From NCBI GenBank assembly GCA_021784895.1, contig JAJYHG010000043.1:22926-86925 (forward strand): DNA of 64,000 nt, read 5' to 3'. How positions within the stretch are numbered: the stretch's first letter is position 1; each line of letters begins with the position of its first letter. Shown piece after piece: positions 10,723-21,255 of this stretch. The DNA is from Actinomycetes bacterium. GTDB taxonomy: Bacteria; Actinomycetota; Thermoleophilia; Solirubrobacterales; Solirubrobacteraceae. The notes under the pieces were generated by a model. It made no database searches. It worked only from the letters and a program-made list of their open reading frames with translations, and was not told the origin of the DNA. Position numbers and translations under genes: made by a program.

Positions 10723-12005
10723 AGCATCGAAGCACGACGCGCGCCGGCCACGGCCTCGTCGTGCAAAAGGTCGGCGATCAGGTAGAGCGAGCCGGTGGCC
10801 ACCACGACGCCCGCCGGGCCGGCGAGCGTGCGTGCGCGGCGCAGCGCGGCGTGTGGTTCGGGCACGATCTCGTGGTGGATCACGATCCCGGGCGCGAGCT
10901 GCTCGAGCAGTGAGCCGAGCGTCGGCGGCGGCAGCGTGCGCGGGTTGCGGCTGGCGGTCAGCACCACCGCGTCCAGATGCGGCGCGAGCGCCGCCAGCAT
11001 GCCGGCGGCGTCCTTGTCCTCGAGGATCGAGACCACCGCCACGACCCGTCCGTCGCCGCTGCGCGCCGCCGCGACGATCTCCGGCAGCGACTCGGCCAGG
11101 GCCGCGATCCCAGCCGGGTTGTGGGCCCCGTCAAGCAGCGTCAGCGGCTCCCGGCCGGCAGCCTGCAGGCGGCCGGGAACCCGCACCCCGGCGGCCGCGG
11201 CGGCCACGGCGGCTTCGTCGAGCGCGCCCAGCCCGAGCGCGTCGAGGAAGACCTCCGCGGCCGTGCGCGCGAGCGCGAAGTTGCGGCGCTGGAAGGTCCC
11301 GAGCGCGCCCACCGCCGCGTGGGGATCGGCTGGCGCCTGGACGATCCGCACACCCCGCTCGCCGGCCACCTCACAGGCGACCGCAAGGGCATCGGCGTGC
11401 ATGTCCGCTCCGAGTACCAGCGTCGCCCCCGGCTGGACCACATCGAGCTTCTCACGGGCGATCGCGGTCACCGTCGGCCCGAGCCAGCGCGTGTGCTCGA
11501 GTGACACGCTGGTCAGCACCTGGACCTTCGACGGGATCACGTTGGTCGCGTCGTAGCGGCCGCCGAGGCCCGCCTCGATCACCGCCACCTCGACCGCCTG
11601 GGCCGCCAGTTCCGAGTAAGCGGCGGCGGTGAGCAGCTCGAACTGCGTCACTGGGTCGTCCTCGGCGCTCGAGCGGTTGACGCGCTCGGCCGCGCGCAGC
11701 ACGCGTGCGATCGCGTCGGCGAACTGCTGCGGCGTGATGTCGTGGTCATCGACGCGCACGCGCTCGTTGAAGCCGAGCAGGTGCGGGGAGAGATATGCGC
11801 CGGTGCGCAGCCCATGCCGCGCCAGGATCGCGGCGATCATCCGGGTGGTGGAGGATTTACCGTTGGTGCCGACCACATGGACCGACTCAAAGGCGCGCTC
11901 GGGGTGGCCCAGCGTCGTCATCAGCCGCCGCATGCGGTCGAGGCCGAAGCGCATGCCGAAGAGCTCGAGCGCCAGCAGCCGCTGCTCTGCCTCCTGCGGT
12001 CTCAC
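10719..12005 (-). CDS. folC: Folylpolyglutamate synthase/dihydrofolate synthase (likely GTG start at 12005)
   Basis: FGLDRMRRLMTTLGHPERAFESVHVVGTNGKSSTTRMIAAIL, EAGLGGRYDATNV, LLDGAHNPAG. Confidence 0.95.
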   Translation of the reverse strand: MRPQEAEQRLLALELFGMRFGLDRMRRLMTTLGHPERAFESVHVVGTNGKSSTTRMIAAILARHGLRTGAYLSPHLLGFNERVRVDDHDITPQQFADAIARVLRAAERVNRSSAEDDPVTQFELLTAAAYSELAAQAVEVAVIEAGLGGRYDATNVIPSKVQVLTSVSLEHTRWLGPTVTAIAREKLDVVQPGATLVLGADMHADALAVACEVAGERGVRIVQAPADPHAAVGALGTFQRRNFALARTAAEVFLDALGLGALDEAAVAAAAAGVRVPGRLQAAGREPLTLLDGAHNPAGIAALAESLPEIVAAARSGDGRVVAVVSILEDKDAAGMLAALAPHLDAVVLTASRNPRTLPPPTLGSLLEQLAPGIVIHHEIVPEPHAALRRARTLAGPAGVVVATGSLYLIADLLHDEAVAGARRASML

Positions 12006-12021
12006 AGCCCTGCGCCTTTGC

Positions 12022-14715
12022 TCACAGTGCCTCCAGCTCGGCCAGCAGGGCGGCGAGCTTGCCGCGCTCTGCGCCGACCACGGCAGCGGGCGCCTTGGCC
12101 ACAAAGCCAGGGTTTGAGAGCTTGGCCTGCGCCCGCGCGACCTCGGCACCGAGCTGTTCCCGCCTCGCCTCGCGCCTGCGGGCGGCGGCCTCGAGGTCGA
12201 CCTCGGCGGACGCCAGCACAATGATCGCGCCACCAGGGATCACGACCGTGGCCGCCTCATCGGCGGCGGGGCGCCCAGGGTCGGCGCCGCCGGCGGCCAG
12301 CTCCAGCCTGCCCAGGCGCGCGATCTGCGCCGCCGTGCCGTCGTAGCCTCCCGCCTGCAGCCGCGCCGGGAGGATCGCAGACGGCCGCACGCCGGCGCCG
12401 TCGCGCCACGCACGGACCGCCTGGATCGCCTCGATCGCGCGGGCGATCTCGGCTTCCGCGGCTGCGTCGGGGCTGCCCGCGCAAGCAGCGGCGAAGCGGG
12501 CAGCGAGCAGACCGTCGGAGCCCGGAACGTAGCTGTAGATCTCCTCGGTCACGAACGGGATCAGCGGGTGCGCGAGCGTCACCGTCTCGGTCAGGACGTG
12601 CAGCAGCGTGGCCGCGGTGTCATGGTCACCGGCGCGCAGCCGCGGCTTGACCAGCTCCAGGTACCAGTCGCAGAGCTCGCTGTAGACGAAGTCGTAGAGC
12701 CCGAGCGCCGCCCTGGCGAAGTCAAAGTCGCCTATCGCCTGGTCGATGCCCGCCCGCGCTCGCGCCAGGCGGGCGAGGATCCAGTGGTCCTCGGGGGCCT
12801 GCGGCCGCAGGCCGGCGCGGGCCTCTGGGCCGACACCTGTGAGGATCAAACGCGAGGCGTTCCAGAGCTTGTTGGTGAGCTGGTGGCCCTGGGCGACGCG
12901 CTCCTCGCTGAAGGGGACGTCCTGGCCCGAGGACATCGCCAGCAGCCCCCAGCGCACGGCGTCGGCGCCGTAGGCGGGAAACGCGCCCGGGTCCTCGCCG
13001 GGCCGGCTCGCGAACACCGGCGGGCGGGGGCCGCCATCGATCAGCTCGAGCGGGTCGATGCCGGTGCCGAGCGACTTTGACATCCGCCGGCGGTCTGGCG
13101 CCTGGATGATCGAGTGCACGTAGACATCTTGGAACGGCACCTGGCCGGTGAACTCGATGCCCATCATGATCATCCGCGCCACCCAGAGGAAGATTATGTC
13201 GCGGGCCGTCGAGAGCACGTCGGTCGGGTAGAAGGCTTCAAGCGCCGCGCTCTGCTCGGGCCAGCCGAGCGTGGCAAAGGGCCACAGAGCACTCGAGAAC
13301 CAGGTGTCGAGCACGTCCTCGTCCCGCTCCCAGCCGGGACCGTCGGGCGCGGTGGTGCCGACGTGGACGCGACCGTCGTCGTGGTAGTAGACCGGCAGCT
13401 GGTGACCCCACCAGAGCTGGCGCGAGATGCACCAGGGACGGATGTTCTCCATCCAGTCGAGGTAGACCCTGTCCCAGCGCTCGGGGTGAAAGCGCACCTG
13501 CCCGGAACGGACGGCGTCGATCGCCGGCTTTGCCAGCTCGTCCATGCGCATGAACCACTGCAGGCTGATCAGCGGCTCGATCCGCCGGCCGGAGCGCTGG
13601 CTGAACGGAACCGTGTGCGTGTATGGCTCACGGCGCTTCAGCAGGCCGAGCGCCCCGAGCTCGGCGACGATCTCCTTCTGGGCATCGGCGGTGCTCAGAC
13701 CGCGCAGGCGCTCGGGTATCTCGTCGCCCTCCATACAGCCATCCTCGCCGATCACGCTGAGGCGGGGCAGGCCGTGGCGGCCGCCGATCTCAAAGTCGTT
13801 GGGGTCATGGCCGGGGGTGATCTTGAGCGCGCCGGTGCCGAACTCCGGCTTGACGTACTGATCGGCGATGATCGGCAGCTCGCGTCCCACGATCGGCAGC
13901 GTCGCGCGCCGGCCGATCAGCTGCCGGTAGCGCTCATCAGCCGGGTTCACGGCGATCGCGACGTCGGCGAGCATCGTCTCGGGGCGGACGGTCGCGACCG
14001 TGATCGCGCCGCTGGCGGGGACCGTCTCGCCGCCGGCGGGGACCGTCTCGCCGCTGACGGGGACGAGCGGATAGGCGATGTAGTAGAGCGTGTCGGTGAC
14101 CTCGCGCTCCTCGACCTCCAGGTCGGAGATGGCGGAGAGGCTGCCGGGGTCCCAGTTGACCAGGTAGCGGTCACGGTAGATGTAGCCCTTGTCGTAGAGG
14201 TCCACAAAGACCTTCAGCACGGCCTGCGCGTAAGCGGGATCGAGAGTGAACCGCTCGTCGGCGAAGTCGGCCGTTGAGCCGAGCCGCTTGATCTGCTCGA
14301 TGATGCGGCTGCCGTAGCGCTCGCGCCATGCCCACACGCGAGCCACGAACTGCTCGCGGCCAAGCTGCTCGCGGCTGGTGCCGAGGCTCGTGAGCTCCTT
14401 CTCGACCTGGGTCTGGGTGGCGATGCCGGCGTGGTCGGTGCCGAGGATCCACTTGGTGCGCTTGCCCTGCTGGCGGGCACGGCGGATGAGCGTGTCCTGG
14501 ACGGCGTTGTTGAGCGCGTGGCCCATGTGCAGCGCGCCGGTGACGTTGGGCGGCGGGATCGCGATCGAGTAGTTCTCGCTCGGGTCACCCTCGGGCTCGG
14601 GGTGGCCGATGCCCGAATCGATCCAGCGGCGGGCGATCCGAGGCTCGACCTCGGAGGGCTCATAGCGGGTCTTCATCTCGGCCGCGGTCATGCGGGGCGC
14701 TTGACGAGTGCTCAT
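12022..14715 (-). CDS. valS: Valyl-tRNA synthetase (start MSTRQAPRM)
   Basis: PPPNVTGALHMGHALNNAVQD, RMSKSLGTGIDPLELI, C-terminal coiled coil. Confidence 0.97.
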   Translation of the reverse strand: MSTRQAPRMTAAEMKTRYEPSEVEPRIARRWIDSGIGHPEPEGDPSENYSIAIPPPNVTGALHMGHALNNAVQDTLIRRARQQGKRTKWILGTDHAGIATQTQVEKELTSLGTSREQLGREQFVARVWAWRERYGSRIIEQIKRLGSTADFADERFTLDPAYAQAVLKVFVDLYDKGYIYRDRYLVNWDPGSLSAISDLEVEEREVTDTLYYIAYPLVPVSGETVPAGGETVPASGAITVATVRPETMLADVAIAVNPADERYRQLIGRRATLPIVGRELPIIADQYVKPEFGTGALKITPGHDPNDFEIGGRHGLPRLSVIGEDGCMEGDEIPERLRGLSTADAQKEIVAELGALGLLKRREPYTHTVPFSQRSGRRIEPLISLQWFMRMDELAKPAIDAVRSGQVRFHPERWDRVYLDWMENIRPWCISRQLWWGHQLPVYYHDDGRVHVGTTAPDGPGWERDEDVLDTWFSSALWPFATLGWPEQSAALEAFYPTDVLSTARDIIFLWVARMIMMGIEFTGQVPFQDVYVHSIIQAPDRRRMSKSLGTGIDPLELIDGGPRPPVFASRPGEDPGAFPAYGADAVRWGLLAMSSGQDVPFSEERVAQGHQLTNKLWNASRLILTGVGPEARAGLRPQAPEDHWILARLARARAGIDQAIGDFDFARAALGLYDFVYSELCDWYLELVKPRLRAGDHDTAATLLHVLTETVTLAHPLIPFVTEEIYSYVPGSDGLLAARFAAACAGSPDAAAEAEIARAIEAIQAVRAWRDGAGVRPSAILPARLQAGGYDGTAAQIARLGRLELAAGGADPGRPAADEAATVVIPGGAIIVLASAEVDLEAAARRREARREQLGAEVARAQAKLSNPGFVAKAPAAVVGAERGKLAALLAELEAL

Positions 14716-14848
14716 AGAGCGGCCGAGTTTAGGGCTCGATCGCCGACGGCTGCTGACGCTCGAGCCGCAGGCAGCCAGAGCGAGCAAATCAGGGGGTGCA
14801 ACGGTGATTTGCGCGCTTAAGCTGGCTCCGCCAACCGCTAGGCGGCCG

Positions 14849-16120
14849 CTAGGCGGCCGCTTCGCCCTGGTCGCGGTCGTGGTCGACAGCCTGCGTGACC
14901 AGCGTGGGCGGCGTGCCCTTCTCGATCGTGTCGCGGGTGACCACGCACTTCTTCACGTCACGCCGCGAGGGCAGCTCGAACTGGACCTCGAGCAGGACCT
15001 CCTCGATGATCGACCGCAGCCCGCGGGCGCCGGTCTCGCGCTCGAGCGCGCGGTTGGCGACCGAGTGCAGGGCCTCGTCGGCGAACACCAGCTCGATCCC
15101 GTCGAACTGGAAGAAGCGCTGGAACTGCTTGACCAGGGCGTTCTTGGGCTCGGTCAGGATCTGCATCAGCTCGGTTCGGGAGAGCTGGTGGATCGCCGAC
15201 ATCACTGGCAGCCGCCCGATGAACTCGGGGATCAGGCCGTACTGGATCAGGTCCTCGGGCAGGCAGTGCTCGAACATCTCGCCCAGGTCGCGCTGCTCCT
15301 TGGACTGGATCTTGGCGCCGAAGCCGACCCCCTGATGGCCGATGCGCCGTTCAATCACGCGGTCCAGGTTGGCGAACGCGCCGCCGCAGATGAACAGAAC
15401 GTTGGTGGTGTCGATCGAGAGGAACTCCTGGTGCGGGTGCTTGCGTCCGCCCTGTGGGGGTACCGACGCGGTCGTGCCCTCGAGGATCTTCAGCAGCGCC
15501 TGCTGCACACCCTCGCCGCTGACGTCGCGGGTGATCGACGGGTTGTCGGCCTTACGCGCGATCTTGTCGACCTCGTCGATGTAGATGATCCCGGTCTCGG
15601 CCTTCTTGACGTCGTAGTCGGCAGCCTGGATCAGTTTCAGCAGGATGTTCTCCACGTCCTCGCCGACATAGCCGGCCTCCGTGAGCGCGGTCGCATCGGC
15701 GATCGCAAAGGGCACGTTGAGGATCTTGGCGAGCGTCTGCGCGAGCAGCGTCTTGCCACAGCCAGTCGGGCCGAGCAGCAGGATGTTTGACTTCTGCAGC
15801 TCGATGTCGTGGTCGTCGGTCTGCAGCATCTGCACGCGCTTGTAGTGGTTGTAGACCGCCACCGAGAGCGTCCGCTTGGCCTGCTCCTGGCCGACCACGT
15901 ACTCACCCAGGACGTCGTAGATCTCCCGCGGCTTGGGCAGGTTCTGGATGTCGAAGTTCGGCGGGGCGGTGAGCTCCTCGTCGATGATCTCGTTGCAGAG
16001 ATCGATGCACTCATCGCAGATGTAGACGCCCGGGCCGGCGATCAGCTTCTTGACCTGGCGCTGCGACTTGCCGCAGAAGCTGCAGAGCAGTTGCTCGTTT
16101 GAGTCAGTCGGGCGTGCCAT
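14849..16120 (-). CDS. clpX: ATP-dependent Clp protease ATP-binding subunit ClpX
   Basis: Zn finger [42 protein letters not shown]. Confidence 0.98.
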   Translation of the reverse strand: MARPTDSNEQLLCSFCGKSQRQVKKLIAGPGVYICDECIDLCNEIIDEELTAPPNFDIQNLPKPREIYDVLGEYVVGQEQAKRTLSVAVYNHYKRVQMLQTDDHDIELQKSNILLLGPTGCGKTLLAQTLAKILNVPFAIADATALTEAGYVGEDVENILLKLIQAADYDVKKAETGIIYIDEVDKIARKADNPSITRDVSGEGVQQALLKILEGTTASVPPQGGRKHPHQEFLSIDTTNVLFICGGAFANLDRVIERRIGHQGVGFGAKIQSKEQRDLGEMFEHCLPEDLIQYGLIPEFIGRLPVMSAIHQLSRTELMQILTEPKNALVKQFQRFFQFDGIELVFADEALHSVANRALERETGARGLRSIIEEVLLEVQFELPSRRDVKKCVVTRDTIEKGTPPTLVTQAVDHDRDQGEAAA

Positions 16121-16191
16121 CGGTTCCCTCTCGAGGTTCTACGGCCAACTGCGACCGGCGAATCCGTGCTCACAAGACTAGTGGCTGGCCA

Positions 16192-16776
16192 CTAGTGCTG
16201 CGAGATCACCCGGTCGATGATTCCGTATTCCTTGGCCTCCTCGGAGCTCATGAAGTAGTCACGCTCAGTGTCCTTGGCGACCGCCTCCACCGGCTTGCCC
16301 GTGTGGTGGGCGATGATCTCGTCGAGCCGGTGGCGCAGGTCGATGATCTCGCGCGCATGGATCTCTATGTCGGTCGCCTGGCCCTGAAAGCCGGCGGAGA
16401 CCTGGTGGATCAGGATCTTGGCGTTGGGGAGCGCCATCCGCTTGCCGGCGGCGCCGCCGCCGAGCAGCAGCGCACCCATCGACATCGCGATGCCGACGCA
16501 GATCGTCTGCACGTCCGGCTTGATGAACTGCATCGTGTCGTAGATCGCCAGGCCCGCGTACACCGATCCCCCAGGCGAGTTGATGTAGAGCGAGATGTCC
16601 TTGTCTGGGTCCTCGGACTCTAGGTGCAGCAGTTGCGCGACGATCAGGTTTGCGATCTGGTCATCAACCGGTGTTCCCAGGAAGATGATCCGCTCGTTCA
16701 GGAGACGGGAGTAGATGTCGAACGCGCGTTCCCCGCGTGAGGTCTGCTCGACGACCATCGGAACCAGTGGGCTCAT
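16192..16776 (-). CDS. clpP: ATP-dependent Clp protease proteolytic subunit (copy 1)
   Basis: [56 protein letters not shown]. Confidence 0.97.
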   Translation of the reverse strand: MSPLVPMVVEQTSRGERAFDIYSRLLNERIIFLGTPVDDQIANLIVAQLLHLESEDPDKDISLYINSPGGSVYAGLAIYDTMQFIKPDVQTICVGIAMSMGALLLGGGAAGKRMALPNAKILIHQVSAGFQGQATDIEIHAREIIDLRHRLDEIIAHHTGKPVEAVAKDTERDYFMSSEEAKEYGIIDRVISQH

Positions 16777-16819
16777 GCTTCTCGCTTCTTTCGCTTCCGG
16801 GGGCGGATTCCTGCCGACT

Positions 16820-18142
16820 CTAGCGGTCGTCCTGTGCGGGCGCGACCGGCTTGGCTTCGGCCACCAGCCACTTGAGTGCGCTGCGGCCGGCGACCTCGGC
16901 GCGCAGGCGTCCGCTGCGCCCGCCCGCGTCCAGGCGCGCGAGCAGCTTCGCAGCGGTGGTGCGCTCGCGCGCCGCGACCGGCTCGAGCGCCTCGAGCAGC
17001 TCCTCCTCCTGCGCCTCGATCCCCTCAGCCGCCACCACGGCGGCGATCACGGCCTCGCGCCGCAGCGCCCGCTCGGCCTCCTGCTCGGCCTCATGGGCGA
17101 GCTCCTCCTCGCTCTGGCCAGCGATCCGCAGGTACGTCTCCTTGGGGATCCCCTGCCGGGCGAGCGCAGCCAACGTCTCTTCGACCAGCTCGTGCGCGCG
17201 GGCGTGGATCAGCTGGTGGGGAACATCGATCGCGGTGCCGGCGACGACCGTGTCGAGCACAGCGCGCTCGTACTCCTCCTCGATCGCCGCCCGCTGATAT
17301 TCGATCAGGCGCGCGGCGATGTCCTCGCGCAGCTCGGCGAGCGTGTCGAAACCGGCCGCACTGGAGGCGAAGTCGTCGTCGATCGCGGGCAGCCGCTTGT
17401 CCTTCACCTCGCGGATCGTGACCACAAAGCTCACCGGCTTGCCCGCCAGCTCGGGGGCACCGTAGTCGTCGGGGAAGGTGACCTCGAAGTGGCGCTCCTC
17501 GCCGGGGCTGGCTCCGATCAGTTGCTCCTCGAAGCCTGGGACCAGGCCGCCGGCGCCGAGCTCGACCAGCTGGTCGCGTCCAGTCGAGCCGGGAAAGGGC
17601 TCGCCGTCCATGGTGCCCGAGTAGTCGATCACCAGGTGGTCGCCCATGGCTGCGGCGCGCTCGACGGTCTCTAGCGTCGCGAGGCGCTCACGCAGGCGCT
17701 CGATTTCGGCATCGATCGCCTCCTCCGTGGCGGCCGGTTCGCGGCGTGGCACCTCGATGCCACGGTAGGCGCCGAGCGTCGCCACCGGGCGCACGCCAAT
17801 CTCGATCGAGAAGGCCAGCGGTGCCCCGTCGCCGGGCAGGTCTCCGACCTTGATCTCCGGCTCCCCCACCGGGGCTATGCCGGCACCGTCGATCGCGTGG
17901 TCATACCAGGCGCCGATCGAGTCGCGCAGCGCTTCGTCCAGGACGTATTGCCGTCCAAGGCGGCCGATCACAACTGGCGGCGGAACCTTGCCCTTACGGA
18001 AGCCGGGGATCTTGAGCTGGCGCCCGAGCTTGCGGGCTGCCTGCTCGATGCGGCGCTCGACCTCCGCGGGAGCCACTTGCGCCTCGACGCGTACGCGTGA
18101 CTCTGGCAGCTCGGTGACGGTGGTGGTAACTGTTGTTGTCAT
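16820..18142 (-). CDS. tig: Trigger factor
   Basis: [55 protein letters not shown]; PPIase and C-terminal domains. Confidence 0.95.
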   Translation of the reverse strand: MTTTVTTTVTELPESRVRVEAQVAPAEVERRIEQAARKLGRQLKIPGFRKGKVPPPVVIGRLGRQYVLDEALRDSIGAWYDHAIDGAGIAPVGEPEIKVGDLPGDGAPLAFSIEIGVRPVATLGAYRGIEVPRREPAATEEAIDAEIERLRERLATLETVERAAAMGDHLVIDYSGTMDGEPFPGSTGRDQLVELGAGGLVPGFEEQLIGASPGEERHFEVTFPDDYGAPELAGKPVSFVVTIREVKDKRLPAIDDDFASSAAGFDTLAELREDIAARLIEYQRAAIEEEYERAVLDTVVAGTAIDVPHQLIHARAHELVEETLAALARQGIPKETYLRIAGQSEEELAHEAEQEAERALRREAVIAAVVAAEGIEAQEEELLEALEPVAARERTTAAKLLARLDAGGRSGRLRAEVAGRSALKWLVAEAKPVAPAQDDR

Positions 18143-18159
18143 GTGGCGCCAGACGATAG

Positions 18160-19173
18160 CTACCGGCGTGCCTCGGCGGTCTTGGCCTGACCGCGCACGG
18201 GCACTCCCGGGGCGCCTGCTGACCGGGCCCTGGGCCTTTCTGCTGGCCGGCGTGATCGACGTGCTGGCTGCAGGGCTGCGCCTGCTCGCCCATAGCCGTC
18301 GCCACGAGCGTGCAGCTCGTGCGCGAGCCGGCCGAGGATGCGAGCGCCTGAGGCGCCCAGCGGATGGCCGATCGCGATCGCGCCGCCGCGCTGGTTGACC
18401 TTCTCCGGGTCGAGCTCGGGCCAGGCTTGCAGGCAGGCGAGCGACTGACCCGCAAAGGCCTCGTTCAGCTCGACCACGTCGATCTGGTCCCAGCTCAGGC
18501 CCGCGCGCGAGAGCACCTTGTTCGCTGCCTGCACCGGGCCGATGCCGAACACGTCCGGGTCGACACCGTGGGCGGCGCGGGCGACGATGCGGGCCAGGGG
18601 AGCGCGGCCCAGCGGGGCCGCGCTCCCCTCGTCGGCTACCAGCACCGCGGCGGCGCCGTCGCTCAGGGGCGAGGAGTTGCCCGCCGTGAGGGTGCCGCCG
18701 TCGACGAACGCGGCCGGGAGCTTGGCGAGCTTCTGAAGCGAAGTGTCAGGGCCGATCCCGTAGGTGGCGGCCAGCTTCTCGGTGCTCTCACCGAGTGAGA
18801 TTGTGTGGTGCCCCGGCATCCGCGGGTTGACCATGCGCCACCCCAGCGCCGAGGAGTGAAGCGTCTCATTGCCCGCCGGGAACGCTCGCGAGGGCTTCTG
18901 CATGACCCAGGGCGAGCGGCTCATCGACTCACCGCCGCCGGCCACGATGATCGTGGCGTCCCCGACCTCGATCGCGCGGCTTGCCTGGACCGCCGCCTCG
19001 AGGCTCGAACCGCAGAGCCAGTTCACGGTCACACCGGTCACGTGCGTCGGCCAGCCGGCCACCAGCGCCTGCAGCACCTGAGCGGCCAGGTCATCCGGCC
19101 GCACGGCCGCGAGCGCGCCACCGTAGCGGCCGACGGGAACTCGGACAGCCTCATAAACGTAGGCGCTGCTCAT
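18160..19173 (-). pseudogene. Acetyl-CoA acetyltransferase/thiolase, apparently internally deleted with a non-thiolase C-terminus
   Basis: Thiolase motifs VTVNWLCGSSLEAAVQASRAI, GGESMSRSPWVM, NEAFAGQSLAC, GGAIAIGHPLGASGARI present; segments missing at ALV/AGWP and YGI/GPDTSLQKL; C-terminal C-x-G motif absent, tail reads [21 protein letters not shown]. Confidence 0.75.
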
Positions 19174-19267
19174 GCTCGTGCTCCTGATATCCGCCGCCCC
19201 GCGGGCGGAGACCGCCGAGCCAGGAGCCGGTGCTCGACCAGTTCTGCCGTTCGCTATCACGTACAAG

Positions 19268-19307
19268 CGTTCAGGGCGACCCCTCCGCGGAGGGGTCGCC
19301 CTGAACG
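19268..19307. repeat. 40-bp perfect palindrome
   Basis: CGTTCAGGGCGACCCCTCCG/CGGAGGGGTCGCCCTGAACG, no spacer. Confidence 0.95.
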
Positions 19308-19334
19308 GATCCTGAAGCGGGGATCCTGAAGCGG
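19307..19334. repeat. Tandem duplication of 14-mer GGATCCTGAAGCGG
   Basis: Two adjacent copies 19307-19320 and 19321-19334. Confidence 0.9.
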
Positions 19335-19344
19335 GCTGCCATAT

Positions 19345-19485
19345 CACCCGCATATCCAACACGCCAACCTCGGCATCACCAGCATCTACCTCCAAGGCAT
19401 CGACAGCAGCGAAATCATCGCCACCGTCCACGGAAGGCCATCACCAACGATCTCCGCAACCGCCAGTCTCCAGATGAGGCGGTAG
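19345..19485 (+). pseudogene. C-terminal relic of a tyrosine recombinase/integrase
   Basis: HPHIQHANLGITSIYLQGIDSSEIIATVHGRPSPTISATASLQMRR*; matches the HANLxxTxxYL C-terminal pattern containing the catalytic Tyr. Confidence 0.75.
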
Positions 19486-19753
19486 CGCCAACCCCCGGGT
19501 CGCCCGAAACACACCGGCCGACCCAACCTCGCACCACCGCATGGCGACGAGCAGGGCGCACGAGCCGCTCTCGTATCAGTCCTGCTCTTGCGTCGTCGCG
19601 GGCACGCTGGCCCGCGTCCGCCTGGACACCCCTCTCCGTTCCCGCTTCGCCGCGGCGACTGTCACGCCCGGTGATACGTCGATTTGCCGGAGTAGCAAGT
19701 CGCACACAGCGCAGGGCGCGCGCTTCGCTGCCCGCACCCGGCGGCTAGGCGTC

Positions 19754-20446
19754 CTATGCCGCCCGGGCGGCCGGTCCGTCCAGCCACATCGGCCGCTGAC
19801 CGTCGCGGTACCGGGTCAGATAGGCGACGCCTATGGTCGGGCGCGCGGCGGGAATAAGCACGCGCCAGAGCCCGCGGGTTGGGTGATACCCGGGCATGAC
19901 CGCGACGCACACGCCATTGCGGTAGGCGGCCGAGCGAGACCGGATGGCCTGCCAGCCGTTCGCCTCCCCGAACCGGGCGAGGTTCGGGCAGCGGCCGTAG
20001 TCGTCGGCGCGGAGCTGCGAGTCGCTTATCCCGCCGTCGGCGAGGATGGCCAGGTTGTGGGGCGTGGTCAGGTCGGCGATCCACTCCACGTCGAAGCGGA
20101 CCTCGAACAGCGCCCTGGCGTCCACCGGAACGCCGAGCGGCCGGCCGGCGTAGTCCGCGAGGCTATCCGGATGAAGTCCCACCCCCCCGGTCGGGTCGGC
20201 GGCCGCGACCTCCGCCGCGCGTGCCCGACAGAGTTCCGCCCACACCGTGGTCGAGTCCTCCGCCAGGTACAGCGTGCCGCCGAGTGTCTGGAAGCGGCTC
20301 GGCGCGGCGGCGTTCACCCACAGCGGGTCCGGTGCCGCGTCGGCGGGCAGGTACACGTGGCGGACGTACGCCCGGACCGTTGCCCGCGTCAGCGTAAGCG
20401 CCGCGAGCGCCTGCGGGTCAAGCGGCGCGAGCGCGTCGATGCTCAT
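19754..20446 (-). CDS. RES-domain protein (putative NAD+-degrading toxin)
   Basis: FQTLGGTLYLAEDSTTVWAELCRARA...AIRSRSAAYRNGVCVAVMPG; RES pattern YLAED..t.waE and S-A-x-x-x-x-G; overlaps upstream HTH gene by ATGA. Confidence 0.75.
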   Translation of the reverse strand: MSIDALAPLDPQALAALTLTRATVRAYVRHVYLPADAAPDPLWVNAAAPSRFQTLGGTLYLAEDSTTVWAELCRARAAEVAAADPTGGVGLHPDSLADYAGRPLGVPVDARALFEVRFDVEWIADLTTPHNLAILADGGISDSQLRADDYGRCPNLARFGEANGWQAIRSRSAAYRNGVCVAVMPGYHPTRGLWRVLIPAARPTIGVAYLTRYRDGQRPMWLDGPAARAA

Positions 20447-21255
20447 GTGGCAACGCTGTCGCGCAGTCGCTCGGCCCGCGCGCGCAACTCCGAGTAGCGG
20501 CTCTCGTGTAAGAGCTGGATGCCGGGCGGCGAGCCGGTCTCAAGCCAGCGCCAGGCGCCGTCGGGCCCGAGCCCACCGATGATGATGAGTCCGACCGCGA
20601 CGAGCGCTTCCAGCAACTCGCGGCGCTCCGGCGAGAGCCGCTCGGCGTCGAGGCGATGGGCCTGCCGTTCGGTTACCCCGAGCAGCGAGGCAAGATCTGC
20701 GTATGTCAGCCCGTAAAGGGCACGGACGTCATCCAGCGGGTCGCCGGTCATCTTCGGGACGTCAGGGAGCTCGACGGAGACCGCCGGTGCACGCACGACT
20801 GACCGCTCGGCGGCCAGTCGCATGGTCGTCGGGTCGTCGCGTGGTATCGCTGGCTCCGCCGGGGGCCGGGCGTTATGCGCTGCGGTGTCCGATGCGGTCA
20901 CCGCAGCCGTGAATCCGAGCGGGAGCACTGTAGTGCTCGGGACCGTCAGGCGGCACAGCGTGTAGAGCGTGCTTAGGCCGACCGAGCCAGCGTCCACAAC
21001 AGCGAGCCCTCTCATCCTCGCCAGGAGGTTGGCGTCGAGTACAACCTTCACCGCGACGTGCTCAAGCAGCTGTTGGGGCCGAACCTCGGCACTCTCTGTC
21101 GCGCCGGCCAGCCACGTGCTCATTCCGAGTAGCGCGAACTCTGGGAGAGTCTCGCGACGCAGTGGAACTGTGCCTGGCGCATCCGGGACGCGCGAGAAGA
21201 AAAACTCGTGCCCGGTGCCGCCTGTGAGGGCCGATTCAGGGGCGGTGACGCTCAC
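20443..21255 (-). CDS. HTH protein, putative antitoxin of RES toxin, with ~150-aa N-terminal extension
   Basis: DPLDDVRALYGLTYADLASLLGVTERQAHRLDAERLSPERRELLEALVAV; overlaps both neighbours by 4 nt. Confidence 0.65.
   Translation of the reverse strand: MSVTAPESALTGGTGHEFFFSRVPDAPGTVPLRRETLPEFALLGMSTWLAGATESAEVRPQQLLEHVAVKVVLDANLLARMRGLAVVDAGSVGLSTLYTLCRLTVPSTTVLPLGFTAAVTASDTAAHNARPPAEPAIPRDDPTTMRLAAERSVVRAPAVSVELPDVPKMTGDPLDDVRALYGLTYADLASLLGVTERQAHRLDAERLSPERRELLEALVAVGLIIIGGLGPDGAWRWLETGSPPGIQLLHESRYSELRARAERLRDSVAT

Noticed and set aside
14708-15790. 360-aa plus-strand ORF opposite clpX
   Set aside because: Shadow ORF of high-GC coding DNA; antisense to unmistakable clpX and with low-complexity composition.
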